NCBI RefSeq assembly: GCF_001522585.2
Contig: NZ_CP013372.1
Coordinates: forward strand, 868,001-932,000
Direction: 5' to 3'
DNA: 64,000 nt
Origin: Burkholderia sp. NRF60-BP8
Lineage (GTDB): Bacteria; Pseudomonadota; Gammaproteobacteria; Burkholderiales; Burkholderiaceae
The first letter of the stretch is position 1. Each line of letters opens with the position of its first letter. Shown here piece by piece: positions 1-9,093 of this stretch. The position numbers and the translations under genes were made by a program. The notes under the pieces were generated by a model, which worked only from the letters and a program-made list of their open reading frames with translations, did not search any database and was not told where the DNA came from.

Positions 1-694
1 AGGGCGCGGTGTCCGCAGCGTCGGTATCCGCGGCGTCGGCGGCCGCGGTGTCGGGCGGAGTGGACGTGTCGGGCGGCGGCGCGTGATCCTCGTCCGATGC
101 GGCGGAATCGGGCGTGGGGCCGCGCGATGCATCGGCGCGGCGCGCGGCCACCGTCGCCAGCGCGCGTCGCAGCAGCCGCTTCGCGAGCCATTCGACGACG
201 AGCGCTGGCAGAAGCACCGCGAGGAGGATCCCGAGCGTGCGTGTCAGGTCCGCACGCTGGTCGGCGCGCGCGAGCTTGTCGTGCCACCAGCTTCCCACCG
301 AACCGATGTCGAGCAGCGAGCGCAGCGATTCCTGCAGCGCGTTGCCGATCTGCGCGGCCCAGCGCGATCCCTGGCGGACGAGCATCGATGCGAGCCCGTT
401 CGACGTGAGCGCGGCCGGTGCCGCGGCAGCCGATGCGCCGCTGGCCGCGGACGCCGCGCTTGCCGGCACGGCGGGCGCGCTCAATGCGCCGACGGCTGCG
501 ATGGCGCGCAGCGTCGTTTCGACCTGCGCGCGCTCGCGCGGGTTTTCCAGCACATTCAGTGCCTGCCGCGCCTCTTGCGGCGTCAGCGCGGGCGCGGCGT
601 CGGAGGCGGCCGACGCGGCCGCTGGAGCAGGAGCGGCCGCGTGGGCGGCCGAGACGACGGCGGCAAGCAGCCAGCCGAGGAGGATATGTCGCAT
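1..694 (-). CDS. Mechanosensitive ion channel, MscS family (YbiO-like), 5' part only
   Basis: This gene runs off the left edge of the window, so only its first 231 or so codons are present. Reading from the ATG at 694, the protein opens with a signal peptide (MRHILLGWLLAAVVSAAHA). A segment then resembles the N-terminal periplasmic domain of large MscS channels, with the phrase LTPQEARQALNVLENPRER. A first membrane helix lies near residues 150-172. An unusual Asp/Thr/Ala/Pro-rich stretch follows near residues 190-231 and is still open at the edge. Large MscS-type channels open under osmotic down-shock and release solutes. The pore domain is not visible, so the assignment rests on the N-terminal domain only. 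No good Shine-Dalgarno sequence precedes the ATG. Confidence 0.6.
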   Translation of the reverse strand, partial: MRHILLGWLLAAVVSAAHAAAPAPAAASAASDAAPALTPQEARQALNVLENPRERAQVETTLRAIAAVGALSAPAVPASAASAASGASAAAAPAALTSNGLASMLVRQGSRWAAQIGNALQESLRSLLDIGSVGSWWHDKLARADQRADLTRTLGILLAVLLPALVVEWLAKRLLRRALATVAARRADASRGPTPDSAASDEDHAPPPDTSTPPDTAAADAADTDAADTAP

Positions 695-1033
695 GGCGTG
701 GGCATGCGGGTGCGTCTCGTCACGCGGCCCGCGAGGCTGAATGATGGACGGAAGTTAACATGATCGCGATCGGGACCGAATAGTTCCGTCGCCGGCTATT
801 CGATCGGGCATGAACGAGGCGGAGCGGGCGTTGGCGGGGCATGTGCGCAAGCCGTGTGCCGGCTGCCGTCCGTCCGATTTCGGCGGGAACGTCCTGCTTG
901 CGTGGCCGTAAGGCGTCTGTAACGCGTGCGTGCCGGTGCCGATCGGCGATGCGCCGCTGCGCCGCTGCGCGGGCGTTCGTCCAGCCACGACCGACGCTTG
1001 CACCGCATCGTATGAATTGGGATTCCTGATGAA
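695..1033. other. Intergenic stretch
   Basis: These 339 bases lie between the channel gene, which reads leftward, and the oxidoreductase gene, which ends at 1034. The open frames here are short and arginine-rich, as is usual for GC-rich non-coding DNA. I see no gene, clear terminator or promoter. Confidence 0.5.
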
Positions 1034-1993
1034 TCAGGCTGGCTCGTCGTGAAATACCGGCAAGACATGCTCGGCGATTTCCTCGATGACGTCGCGCACG
1101 GGTCGGTCCGATCCAGGGTTCAGCGTGACGTGGTGCGTCCCCGCCGCGCGCATCTCATGCAGGATGTCGACCAGCGCGCGCCGTCCGGTTGCATAGCCGA
1201 GCGGCAGCGCGGTGGCAGGCGTATCGGGATGCGCGGCGAGATCGAGCCGCATCGATACGCCGAATGCGCGAAATTCCGGCGACGCGAGCCGATCGACCGC
1301 CGCGCGCCACATCGAATAGCGGGCACGCTGCGTATCCGGATCGCGGTGATACGTCATCCAGCCGATCGCATGCCGGGCGATCCAGTCGACGCTCTGTCCG
1401 CCCGAGCCGACCGCGAGCATCGGCACCGCGTCGCCGCCGCGCGGCAGCAGCGTGAATTCGGGCGCATCGGGCGGCGCCTGGTCGGGCAGCACGCGCGACG
1501 GCACGCCGAGCGCGGCCGCGACGACGTCCCAGTGCGCGCGATAGCGGTCGCGTCGGGTGTCCGCGTCGACGCCGAACGCCGCATATTCGGGCGGCCGGTC
1601 GCCCGAGCCGAGCCCGAGGATGAAGCGCCCGCTCGACAGCGTCGCGACCGACAGCGCGCCTTTCGCGATATGCAGGGGATGACGCAGCGGCAGCACGATC
1701 GCGCCGCTGGCGAGCGCGATCCGGCGGGTGCGCGACGCCAGCGCGCCGAGCAGTACCCACGGGTCGAGGTGGCCGACCGGATCGGGATAGTCGGCGCTGT
1801 TCAGCGGCACGTCGCGAATCCACAGCGCGCGAAAGCCGAGCGAATCGGCCAGCGCCGCGAGTTCGAGCTGTTCGTTGAAGTCCGCGACGATGCGGCCGCT
1901 GCGAAGCAGCGGAAGCGTGAGGCCGATCGACAGCCGTCCGGCCGAGAAGACACGATGCGCGATGTCGGGGCGGGCGGGGGTGGGGATGGTCAT
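1034..1993 (-). CDS. Luciferase-like monooxygenase (LLM class flavin-dependent oxidoreductase)
   Basis: The 319-residue protein has the layout of single-component bacterial luciferase-type oxidoreductases, TIM-barrel enzymes that use reduced flavin (FMN or F420). Supporting motifs are the early segment FNEQLELAALADSLGFRALWIRD, a central LASGAIVLPLRHPLHIAKGA that usually forms the flavin-side strand, and GLGSGDRPPEYAAFG, typical of the BA3436-type subfamily. The substrate cannot be told from sequence; members oxidise alkanes, sulfonates or aldehydes. The gene stands alone, with no flavin reductase or sulfonate genes next to it. The start is the ATG at 1993, preceded by a weak AAGGA-like ribosome site. 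Confidence 0.85.
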   Translation of the reverse strand: MTIPTPARPDIAHRVFSAGRLSIGLTLPLLRSGRIVADFNEQLELAALADSLGFRALWIRDVPLNSADYPDPVGHLDPWVLLGALASRTRRIALASGAIVLPLRHPLHIAKGALSVATLSSGRFILGLGSGDRPPEYAAFGVDADTRRDRYRAHWDVVAAALGVPSRVLPDQAPPDAPEFTLLPRGGDAVPMLAVGSGGQSVDWIARHAIGWMTYHRDPDTQRARYSMWRAAVDRLASPEFRAFGVSMRLDLAAHPDTPATALPLGYATGRRALVDILHEMRAAGTHHVTLNPGSDRPVRDVIEEIAEHVLPVFHDEPA

Positions 1994-3196
1994 GGCGAAT
2001 CCTTGGCGGCGAGGCAGCGGGAATGCGCGGCGTTCAGTGTCCGAATGCTAGCGTGTTTGCGCGATGCGCGAGCGGGACGGCCAGGCCTCGCGCTACCCGA
2101 CCCGCAGCGTCGCGCCGTGCGGCGCGAGCGGCGGGCGTGACGCCACGCATTGCGGCGCGCGGTCGTCGCGACCGGAGCGGCAGGCCGGCGTGCGGGAGCC
2201 GATATCCAGCCGGTGCTTCGTGTCGGACATGCGGCGCGTGCGGGTTCCGGCCGGCCGGTGGCGGATTGTGGGAACGGGCGAGGCCGGCCGCTCGAGTCCG
2301 ATCACGATGCCGGCCGCGGGGCGATTGTCAGGTGGTCGGCGCACTGCGCACGGCGACGACGCGACGATGCCGGCGATGCGTTTCAGTTTCGAAACGTTCG
2401 CGCTTTCCGACGGGGTGCGATGCCTGCCCGCGGCCCGCGAGGCCTTGCGGCATGAAGCATGGTGCGCTCCTTGCATGGTTGTATGGGCCGTGAGTGCGAT
2501 CGCGGGTGCAGTCGGCTCGGCAATCGCTTCAGTGGGTCGGACATATCGAAGACGGGGACAAGAGAATGAAAAAAGACCGAAACGCAACGTGTCGTGTTGC
2601 AAACATGAATCGCCGACCTGCCAGGGTATTCGCTTCGCCGTTGATTGCGGCGACGTGAGCGCGCGGCTTTCCGTTCCATCCGGGTAATCGGGTTCGTTCC
2701 GAACGACGGCGTGCATGCGTGACGCACGAGTCCGACCGGTGCCGGTCGGCCGTCGGGGGCGAACCGCGTGCAGGCGGATGGCCCCGGCCCGGATCCCGGA
2801 ATCGTCATGCCTTGGCGCAACGCACGTCGTCGCGCGGCACATGCGTTTGCACGCCGCGCATTGCGCCGGCATGACGAGCGCACCGAACGGGATCGGGTCG
2901 GGAAAGCCGGCGACGCGCCGACGTGCGCGACCGGGCGGAACACGCGGAATCCAGGGGAGCGTCCGTCGATCGCGGCATGACGGACGTCGCAACATTGTGC
3001 TGTCAGTTGATCCACTACCCCGATGGATCAATTGTTGAAGCGCCCGTCGCCGAGCGGCGACGGGCGTCTTTTTGTCCGCGCCCGCATGCCGTGGCGGCGG
3101 CCGGCCCGATCGCACGGCGTTCTGTATCATGTGCTGGCGTGCGTGGCGGCCCGTGCGGGCGCACGGCCTGCCGGCGCGACCGATCACGTTGCCAAC
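1994..3196. other. Long intergenic region with no convincing protein gene
   Basis: About 1.2 kb separate the oxidoreductase from the sirtuin. The open frames here code for arginine-rich, low-complexity peptides and none resembles a known family. One 25-codon frame on the minus strand (2460 to 2383) has an AAGGAG sequence six bases before its ATG, but its product (MLHAARPRGPR...) looks like nothing known. The right end holds the hairpin pair listed at 3007-3073. Confidence 0.5.
3007..3073 (+). ncRNA. Candidate small RNA: hairpin followed by an orphan rho-independent terminator
   Basis: Two structures follow each other. A 7-bp stem (TTGATCC at 3007-3013 with GGATCAA at 3025-3031) encloses an 11-base loop containing CCCC. 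After a short A/T-rich linker comes a perfect 11-bp G/C stem (3041-3051 with 3056-3066, loop GAGC) followed by TCTTTTT. The second part is a textbook intrinsic terminator on the plus strand. No plus-strand protein gene precedes it, so it probably ends a non-coding transcript starting upstream. The promoter is not obvious. It could also be the leftover terminator of a lost gene. Confidence 0.4.
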
Positions 3197-4099
3197 ATGA
3201 ACGATAACGCCTTGCCCGATTCTTCCATCGCCGACGCCGATCCGGCCGCGCTCGATGCGCTGCAGACGTTCGTCGAGCGTCATCCTCGCCTGCTCGTGCT
3301 GACCGGCGCGGGCATCAGCACCGATTCCGGCATTCCCGGTTACCGCGACCGCAATGGCCAATGGATGCGCTCGCCGCCGATTCAGCTTCACGAATTCCTC
3401 GGCTCCGACGCCGCGCGGCGCCGCTACTGGGCGCGCAGCATGATCGGCTGGCCGGTCGTCGGCCGCGCGCGGCCGAACGGGTCGCATGTCGCGCTGGCGC
3501 GGCTCGGCGGCGCGGGCCGGATCGAGCGCCTCGTCACGCAGAACGTCGACGGCCTGCATCAGCGCGCGGGCAGCGGCGACGTGATCGAACTGCACGGCGG
3601 CATCGACGGCGTGACCTGCCTCGACTGCGGCGCGCATCATGCGCGGGCCGCGATCCAGACCGTGCTCGAAGCCGACAATCCCGAGCTGCTGGGCGCGCAG
3701 GCCGAGCCGGCCGCGGACGGCGACGCGCACCTCGAATGGGCCGCGCTCGATACGTTCCGCATTCCGGCGTGCCCCGCGTGCGGCGGCCTGCTGAAGCCGG
3801 CGGTCGTGTTCTTCGGCGAGAACGTGCCGCGCGAGCGCGTGGCGCTGGCGTCGCAGGCGCTCGACGCGGCCGACGCGTTGCTCGTCGTCGGCTCGTCGCT
3901 GATGGTGTATTCCGGCTACCGCTTCTGCGTGTGGGCGCAGGCGCAGCACAAGCCGGTCGCCGCACTCAATCTCGGCCGTACGCGCGCCGACCCGATGCTG
4001 ACGCTGAAGGTCGAGGCGCGCTGCGCCCCCGCGCTCGACGCACTCGTGGCGCGGCTGGGGCTCGGGCGCAACGGCGACACGAAGGAGCATGCATCGTGA
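3197..4099 (+). CDS. NAD-dependent protein deacetylase, SIR2 family (sirtuin)
   Basis: Sirtuins remove acyl groups from lysine side chains using NAD, giving nicotinamide and O-acyl-ADP-ribose. The 300-residue protein shows all core motifs. TGAGIS at residues 36-41 and GIPGYRDRNG bind NAD. TQNVDGLHQRAG and ELHGG carry the conserved Asn/Asp and the catalytic His. Two Cys pairs, CLDC and CPAC, hold the structural zinc. VVGSSLMVYSGY lies in the C-terminal Rossmann part. I chose the ATG at 3197 because conserved sequence begins soon after it; the frame is open further upstream but that part looks non-coding. The stop overlaps the GTG of the next gene (GTGA), so the two are translationally coupled. 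Confidence 0.9.
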   Translation: MNDNALPDSSIADADPAALDALQTFVERHPRLLVLTGAGISTDSGIPGYRDRNGQWMRSPPIQLHEFLGSDAARRRYWARSMIGWPVVGRARPNGSHVALARLGGAGRIERLVTQNVDGLHQRAGSGDVIELHGGIDGVTCLDCGAHHARAAIQTVLEADNPELLGAQAEPAADGDAHLEWAALDTFRIPACPACGGLLKPAVVFFGENVPRERVALASQALDAADALLVVGSSLMVYSGYRFCVWAQAQHKPVAALNLGRTRADPMLTLKVEARCAPALDALVARLGLGRNGDTKEHAS

Positions 4100-4737
4100 C
4101 CGGCGCCGCTACTTCGCCCGATCCGTCTGCGCGGCTGTCGGCGCCGGCGGCCGAACGCAATCGCGGCCCGATCCTCGACGTGCTGCGCCGCGTGCTGCCC
4201 GCGAGCGGCAGCGTGCTCGAAATCGCGAGCGGCACCGGGCAGCACGTCGCGCACTTCGCGCAGGCGTTGCCGGGCCTGCACTGGCAGCCGAGCGATCCCG
4301 ATGCGCACGCGCGGCGTTCGATCGCCGCGTGGGTCGCGCATGCGGGCCTCGAGAACGTCGCCGGGCCGCTGGCGTTCGACGTGCGCGACACGCCGTGGCC
4401 GGTCGCGGCGCTCGACGCGATCGTCTGCATCAACATGATTCATATCTCGCCGTGGGCCTGCACCGACGCGCTGTTCGCGGGGGCGTCGCGCGTGCTGCGG
4501 CCGGGCGGCGTGCTGTTCCTGTACGGCCCGTACCGTCGCGAAGGCCGGCATACGGCGCCGTCGAACGAAGCCTTCGACCGGCAGTTGCGCAGCCGCGACC
4601 CGTCGTGGGGCGTGCGCGATCTCGAGACCGTGGTCGCGCTCGGCCTCGATCGCGGGCTCGATTGCATCGAGGTCGTCGAGATGCCGGCGAACAACCTGAG
4701 CGTCGTGTTCCGGCGCCTGCCGCACGCGGAGCAATGA
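4096..4737 (+). CDS. DUF938 family SAM-dependent methyltransferase
   Basis: The product is 213 residues, the usual length for the DUF938 family, a class I methyltransferase fold of unknown substrate. The family hallmark is the opening AERNRGPILDVLRRVLP followed by the SAM-binding glycine motif VLEIASGTGQHVAHFAQ. CINMIHISPW and GGVLFLYGPYRREGRHTAPSN follow and are highly conserved in this family. Translation most likely starts at the GTG at 4096, which has GGAG eight bases before it and overlaps the sirtuin stop codon. The pairing with a sirtuin suggests a shared transcript but does not by itself reveal the substrate. Confidence 0.85.
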   Translation: MTGAATSPDPSARLSAPAAERNRGPILDVLRRVLPASGSVLEIASGTGQHVAHFAQALPGLHWQPSDPDAHARRSIAAWVAHAGLENVAGPLAFDVRDTPWPVAALDAIVCINMIHISPWACTDALFAGASRVLRPGGVLFLYGPYRREGRHTAPSNEAFDRQLRSRDPSWGVRDLETVVALGLDRGLDCIEVVEMPANNLSVVFRRLPHAEQ

Positions 4738-4834
4738 CACGCAAGCGCGCAGCGCCGCCGGGTTTCCACTATCCTTTCGCCTGTGCGCGCGGCCCGGCTC
4801 GGGTCGCGCCCCGTTTTTTCCGGAGAATTGACTA

Positions 4835-6247
4835 ATGGGCAAACAAGCAATCGGTGTGATCGGGCTCGCGGTGATGGGCCGCAATCTCGCACTCAATATC
4901 GAGAGCCGCGGTTACGCGGTGTCGGTGTACAACCGCAGCCGCGAGAAAACCGACGAACTGATCGCCGAATTCCCCGGCCGCAATCTGGTGCCGACCTATA
5001 CGCTCGAGGAATTCGTCGCGTCGCTCGAAACGCCGCGCCGGATCCTGATGATGGTGAAGGCCGGGGAAGCGACCGATGCGACGATCGCATCGCTCAAGCC
5101 GCTGCTCGAGAAGGGCGACGTGCTGATCGACGGCGGCAATACGCACTTCACCGACACGATCCGCCGCAACCAGGAACTCGCGCAGTCGGGCCTGCATTTC
5201 ATCGGCACCGGCGTGTCGGGCGGCGAAGAGGGCGCGCTGCGCGGCCCGTCGATCATGCCCGGCGGCCAGCGCGACGCGTACGACCTCGTCGAGCCGATCC
5301 TCAAGCAGATCGCCGCGAAGGCGCCGTCGGACGGCGAGCCGTGCGTCGCGTACATGGGCCCGGACGGCGCGGGCCACTACGTGAAGATGGTCCACAACGG
5401 CATCGAATACGGCGACATGCAGCTGATCGCCGAAAGCTACTCGGTGCTGAAGGACGTCGCGGGCCTGACCAACGACGAACTCGGCGCGGTGTACACCGAA
5501 TGGAACCAGGGCGAGCTCGACAGCTACCTGATCGAGATCACGTCGAAGATCTTCGGCAAGAAGGACGAGGAGACCGGCAAGCATCTCGTCGACGTGATCC
5601 TCGATCGCGCCGCGCAGAAGGGCACCGGCAAGTGGACGAGCCAGAATGCGCTGGATCTCGGCGTGCCGCTGCCGCTCATCACGGAGTCGGTGTTCGCGCG
5701 CGTGCTGTCGTCGCTGAAGACCGAGCGCGTCGCGGCCAGCAAGATCCTGTCGGGCCCGGCCGCCGCGCCGTTCGACGGCGATCGTGCCGCATTCGTCGAA
5801 GCGGTGCGCCGCGCGCTGTACCTGAGCAAGGTGATCTCGTACGCGCAGGGCTTCGCGCAACTGCGCACGGCGTCGGAAGAGTACGGCTGGAACCTCGATC
5901 TCGGGACGATCGCGAAGATCTTCCGCGCCGGCTGCATCATCCGCGCGCGCTTCCTGCAGAAGATCACCGACGCATATGCGAAGGATCCGGCGCTCGCGAA
6001 CCTGCTGCTCGACCCGTACTTCAAGGACATCGCCGCGAACTACCAGGCATCGCTGCGCGACGTCGTGGTGGCCGCGGTGAAGGCCGGCGTGCCGGTCCCG
6101 GCGTTCGCATCGGCGGTCGCGTACTTCGACAGCTACCGTTCGGAGCGGCTGCCGGCGAACCTTGTGCAGGCGCAGCGAGACTTCTTCGGCGCGCATACGT
6201 TCGAGCGCACCGACAAGCCGGGCAGCTTCCACGCGAACTGGTCGTAA
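4835..6247 (+). CDS. gnd: 6-phosphogluconate dehydrogenase (decarboxylating)
   Basis: This cytosolic enzyme converts 6-phosphogluconate and NADP to ribulose 5-phosphate, CO2 and NADPH in the oxidative pentose phosphate pathway. At 470 residues it is the long, dimeric form. The N-terminus has the dinucleotide-binding signature [18 protein letters not shown] with NRS after it, typical of NADP preference. [21 protein letters not shown] and [17 protein letters not shown] bind substrate and carry the catalytic Lys. The C-terminal helical domain is complete. The ATG at 4835 is preceded by GGAG at a spacing of about nine. It stands alone, unlike the zwf-edd clusters of many relatives. Confidence 0.97.
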   Translation: MGKQAIGVIGLAVMGRNLALNIESRGYAVSVYNRSREKTDELIAEFPGRNLVPTYTLEEFVASLETPRRILMMVKAGEATDATIASLKPLLEKGDVLIDGGNTHFTDTIRRNQELAQSGLHFIGTGVSGGEEGALRGPSIMPGGQRDAYDLVEPILKQIAAKAPSDGEPCVAYMGPDGAGHYVKMVHNGIEYGDMQLIAESYSVLKDVAGLTNDELGAVYTEWNQGELDSYLIEITSKIFGKKDEETGKHLVDVILDRAAQKGTGKWTSQNALDLGVPLPLITESVFARVLSSLKTERVAASKILSGPAAAPFDGDRAAFVEAVRRALYLSKVISYAQGFAQLRTASEEYGWNLDLGTIAKIFRAGCIIRARFLQKITDAYAKDPALANLLLDPYFKDIAANYQASLRDVVVAAVKAGVPVPAFASAVAYFDSYRSERLPANLVQAQRDFFGAHTFERTDKPGSFHANWS

Positions 6248-6447
6248 CCGGCCGGTGGCGGCCGCATTGTTGCGAAAATCTATTCTTTGAATAGGGTTTT
6301 TCTATCCCGGATGCCGACATTGTTGGCTCCGGGGAAACAGTGTTTTCGCTCTTTCATGGTTTTCCCTAGGTGCTGACGGGACTAAACTTTGTTCCATCGC
6401 TGCAGACATGGTGTGTGCGGCGGAGCAAAAAAATCCCGGAGGTAATC

Positions 6448-6792
6448 ATGAAATCGCTGATCGCAACGTTCGCTGCTGCTGCTGTCCTCGCCGTTCCCGC
6501 CGTCTCGTTCGCCCAACAGAACGCGCCCGTCACCCGTGCACAGGTGAAGGCGGAGCTGGTCCAGCTGCAACAGGCCGGCTACAAGCTGGGCAGCGACCGG
6601 ACCAACTACCCGGAAGGCATCCAGGCTGCCGAAGCCCGTGTGAACCCGCAACAGAACGTCGCTGCGGCCGACACGACCGGCTACGGTGCGCAACCGGCCG
6701 CCGGCCAGGAATCGGGCGCACCGGCTGCGGCCAAGACCGGCTGGCAAGTCAAGCGCATCTCGGACGGCGCACCGGTCTACAAGGGTCGTTAA
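6448..6792 (+). CDS. DUF4148 domain-containing secreted protein
   Basis: This small exported protein (114 residues) belongs to a family abundant in Burkholderia. A cleavable signal peptide (MKSLIATFAAAAVLAVPAVSFA) is followed by the family signature VTRAQVKAELVQLQQAGYKL and YPEGIQAAEARV. The function of DUF4148 is unknown. Members usually occur as many scattered paralogues and some respond to stress or infection conditions. The ATG at 6448 is chosen because GGAGG lies directly before it at 6438-6442 and because it begins the signal peptide. A strong hairpin terminator follows the gene. Confidence 0.88.
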   Translation: MKSLIATFAAAAVLAVPAVSFAQQNAPVTRAQVKAELVQLQQAGYKLGSDRTNYPEGIQAAEARVNPQQNVAAADTTGYGAQPAAGQESGAPAAAKTGWQVKRISDGAPVYKGR

Positions 6793-6835
6793 TGGTACGG
6801 CCGCGCTGGCGACCGGATCCGACCCCCTGTAGTAC

Positions 6836-6879
6836 AACAGCCCGTCGTACCGCTAGTGCGGTACGACGGGCTGTTTTCA
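6836..6879. terminator. Intrinsic terminator with a perfect 18-bp stem, probably bidirectional
   Basis: Bases 6836-6853 and 6858-6875 form a perfect 18-bp stem with a TAGT loop. The plus strand ends in CTGTTTTC. The structure lies between convergent genes (DUF4148 protein and the minus-strand gene ending at 6905), so it may serve both; the minus strand has AACAG and only a weak U tract. Confidence 0.8.
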
Positions 6880-6904
6880 TTGGCGGCGCGCGATGCGCCG
6901 CCGT

Positions 6905-7225
6905 TCAGTGCAGCGGGCGTCTGCCGCGCCCGATATCGCGAAACAGCGCTTCGGCCGGCTCCAGTACCTGCAGCCACGTTTCGTCGTAACCGCTCAGCGT
7001 ATCGAGTGCGTCGCGCAGCCGTTCGATCGCGAGGACCGGCAACTCGACGCTGTGGCGCGTGGCGCCGGTCAGGTGCGTGACGCTCGCTAGCTGGACGAGC
7101 GCGTCGGCCGCTTCGGCGACGTCGGTCGCGAACAGCAGGTGCCGGTTGAGCAATTCGACCAGACCGCTGGAACCGGCGAAATCGTCGGCGTCGAGCTGCA
7201 CGGAGAGAAACGTCGCGTTATTCAT
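6905..7225 (-). CDS. Hypothetical protein, 106 residues
   Basis: I do not recognise this family. The protein is small, acidic and soluble, beginning MNNATFLSVQLDADDFAGSSG, with no signal peptide, membrane helix or Cys pairs. Predicted helices cover residues 20-90 (LVELLNRHLLFATDVAEAADALVQL and LAIERLRDALDTLSGYD). Of two in-frame ATGs, at 7231 and 7225, the second fits better because GAGGAG sits seven bases before it and only one base before the first. Codon use is typical of the host. It converges with the DUF4148 gene and its promoter region abuts the LytM lipoprotein gene region. Confidence 0.6.
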   Translation of the reverse strand: MNNATFLSVQLDADDFAGSSGLVELLNRHLLFATDVAEAADALVQLASVTHLTGATRHSVELPVLAIERLRDALDTLSGYDETWLQVLEPAEALFRDIGRGRRPLH

Positions 7226-7652
7226 TGTCATGCTCCTCGTTGTCGTTGGATCGCGCTGCGCATCACCGAGTATAGGCGGCGATCGAAGCGGAGAATATGA
7301 CGGGGCCGATACGGGCGGCGAGGGTGGCGGCACCCCGCAGGGAAATCTCCGAAGCCCCGGCCGGGCGGCCCGCCCGGCACGGCTCGCGGCCCGCCGGCGC
7401 GCCCGCGCGACGCCGCAAGATTGTTTCCGGATCCGCCAACTGTCGGAGCCTCGACCGCCACAAATGGTATCTTTGCCGATCGGGACGCGCGAAAAAGGGG
7501 CCGGTGAGCTCATTCGCGCCGACGTCCCGCTGTGGAAACTGACGGCCGCGACAGCGGTCGGATACTGGTTGATCCGGCCGTTCGGCCGGACATCGTGCGT
7601 CGCGTGCCGGGGGGCGGTGGGCGGCGCAACGACGGCAAATCCGGGAGGACCC

Positions 7653-8387
7653 TTGAGAGAAACTATTCCCATCCACGACGCGCTCACGCGCTGGCTGCCG
7701 CAGGCGGCGCTCGTTGCCGCGGCCATCGCGCTGGCGGGCTGCACGATGACGCCGTGGACCGACAGTTGGCAACCCACGCGTCAACCGGCGCCTACGTCGG
7801 CGGCGACGCCGGGCGTGATCGCCGGCTATTACCGCGTGAACCCGGGCGATACGCTGGCGGGCATCGCGAGCGCCTACGGGCAGCGCGTGCAGGACGTGGC
7901 CAGCTGGAACCACATGGCGCCCACCGACGCCGTGTCGCCGGGCCAGGTGCTGCGGGTCGCGCCGCCGCCGGCCGCGGCCTCGTACGGGCAGCCGCCCGCG
8001 GCGGCCGCCCAGCCGGGCTCGCTCGCATGGCCGGCCACGGGCGTCGTCGCGACACCGTTCTCGGCCGGCAAGACGCGCGGCGTCGTGATCGCCGCGTCCG
8101 GGCCCGACCATTCGGTGCGGGCCGCGGCAAACGGGCGTGTGGTGTACGCGGGCTCCGGCGTCAAGGCGTACGGTCCGCTCGTGATCCTGAAGCACGACAA
8201 CGGGCTCATCACGGCCTACGGGCACAACGGCAAGCTGCTCGTCAACGAGGGCGACGCGGTGCGCCAGGGGCAGCCGGTCGCCGAAATGGGCACCGACGCG
8301 AGCGGTCGTTCGACGTTCGAGTTCGAGGTCCGTCAGAACGGCAAGGTCGTCGATCCGATGAACTTCCTGCCGCGCAACGGCGGCTGA
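7653..8387 (+). CDS. NlpD/EnvC-like lipoprotein with LysM and degenerate M23 (LytM) domains
   Basis: The 244-residue protein starts at a TTG (7653) preceded by GGGAGGA. This start gives a proper lipoprotein signal with lipobox LAGC and Cys30. A LysM peptidoglycan-binding module covers about residues 58-104 (YYRVNPGDTLAGIASAYG), followed by a Pro/Ala linker and an M23 fold at about 125-240. The zinc ligands of active M23 peptidases are missing: the usual HxH reads FEFE, and the first His/Asp motif is replaced by GVVIAASGPD. LytM proteins of this type (NlpD, EnvC) do not cut peptidoglycan but activate amidases at the division septum, so an activator role in the periplasm is likely. It is separate from the usual surE-pcm-nlpD-rpoS cluster, so it may be an additional paralogue. 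Confidence 0.85.
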   Translation: MRETIPIHDALTRWLPQAALVAAAIALAGCTMTPWTDSWQPTRQPAPTSAATPGVIAGYYRVNPGDTLAGIASAYGQRVQDVASWNHMAPTDAVSPGQVLRVAPPPAAASYGQPPAAAAQPGSLAWPATGVVATPFSAGKTRGVVIAASGPDHSVRAAANGRVVYAGSGVKAYGPLVILKHDNGLITAYGHNGKLLVNEGDAVRQGQPVAEMGTDASGRSTFEFEVRQNGKVVDPMNFLPRNGG

Positions 8388-8402
8388 TCGTCGGCATCGC
8401 CA

Positions 8403-8426
8403 CGTGTGCGCCGGGTGGCGCACACG
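8403..8426. terminator. Hairpin between convergent genes
   Basis: A perfect 10-bp stem (8403-8412 with 8417-8426, loop GGGT) lies 15 bases after the LytM lipoprotein gene. A C/T-rich tract follows. It also lies just beyond the end of the minus-strand gene at 8455. Confidence 0.6.
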
Positions 8427-8454
8427 TTCCCGCCCCCTTTCATCTTTTCCACCT

Positions 8455-9093
8455 TCATCCTTTCTCGAGCGTCGCGGCGCCGGATTGTCTCGCACGATTG
8501 CCGAGCCAGCAAATGCCCAATGCGAGCGCCGCCGCGCCGAACGCGATCAGCGAACACTGGATCGCGACGGGCAGGTAGCCGTGCGGCCGCGGATCGACGA
8601 ACGGGTAGGGATACCAGTTCTCCACCGCGCCGCGCACGAGCGTATAGCCGAGATAGACGACCGGAAAGCCGAGCCATGCGAATGCGCTGCGGCGCGGAAT
8701 CGGCGAGCGCGGTTCGACATACAGCCAGTCGCACAGCATCACGAGCGGCACGATCCGGTGCAGTACCCAGTTGTTGAACGCCGGCGTGACGTGGCGCAGC
8801 GCATCGAGCCGCGCGAGCAGGAGCTCGTAGACGATCGCGGTGATCAGCACGTACAGCACCGCCGCGCCGCGCATCGATTCGTAGCGGGCCGAGCCGGGGC
8901 GTGCGATGCGCCATAGCCCCGCGGCCAGCATCGCGGCCGCGTAGAGGCTGCTCAGTTGCGTGAAGTAGCTGAGGTAGTTGCCGAGATGGAAGTTCGGCAG
9001 GCGCCAGTAGTCGGCGACGCTGTGCAGCGTGGTGGACACCGCGAGCAACGCGGCGATCAGCCGGTAGGCCGCAACGAAGAACGCTTTGCTCAT
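8455..9093 (-). CDS. Pr6Pr family (FAR-17a/AIG1-like) membrane protein
   Basis: The product of 212 residues has six hydrophobic helices and almost no soluble domain, so it is an integral inner-membrane protein. Its middle and C-terminal part fits the six-helix FAR-17a/AIG1-like family: a conserved His/Arg in VLHRIVPLVMLCDWLY, then a proline before the next helix, GYTLVRGAVENWYPYPFVDPR, and a GY near the last helix. Eukaryotic relatives hydrolyse fatty-acid esters of hydroxy fatty acids, but no function is known for bacterial members. The start is the ATG at 9093; an upstream in-frame extension exists but is arginine-rich and unlikely to be coding. Confidence 0.7.
   Translation of the reverse strand: MSKAFFVAAYRLIAALLAVSTTLHSVADYWRLPNFHLGNYLSYFTQLSSLYAAAMLAAGLWRIARPGSARYESMRGAAVLYVLITAIVYELLLARLDALRHVTPAFNNWVLHRIVPLVMLCDWLYVEPRSPIPRRSAFAWLGFPVVYLGYTLVRGAVENWYPYPFVDPRPHGYLPVAIQCSLIAFGAAALALGICWLGNRARQSGAATLEKG

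Noticed and set aside
2383..2460. A 25-codon minus-strand frame with an AAGGAG ribosome site
   Set aside because: The peptide resembles no leader or small protein and no gene follows it in the same direction; a chance ribosome site is likely.
2093..4090. A 665-codon minus-strand frame covering the intergenic region and the sirtuin
   Set aside because: It is low in complexity, rich in Arg/Ala, and antisense to the sirtuin over half its length.
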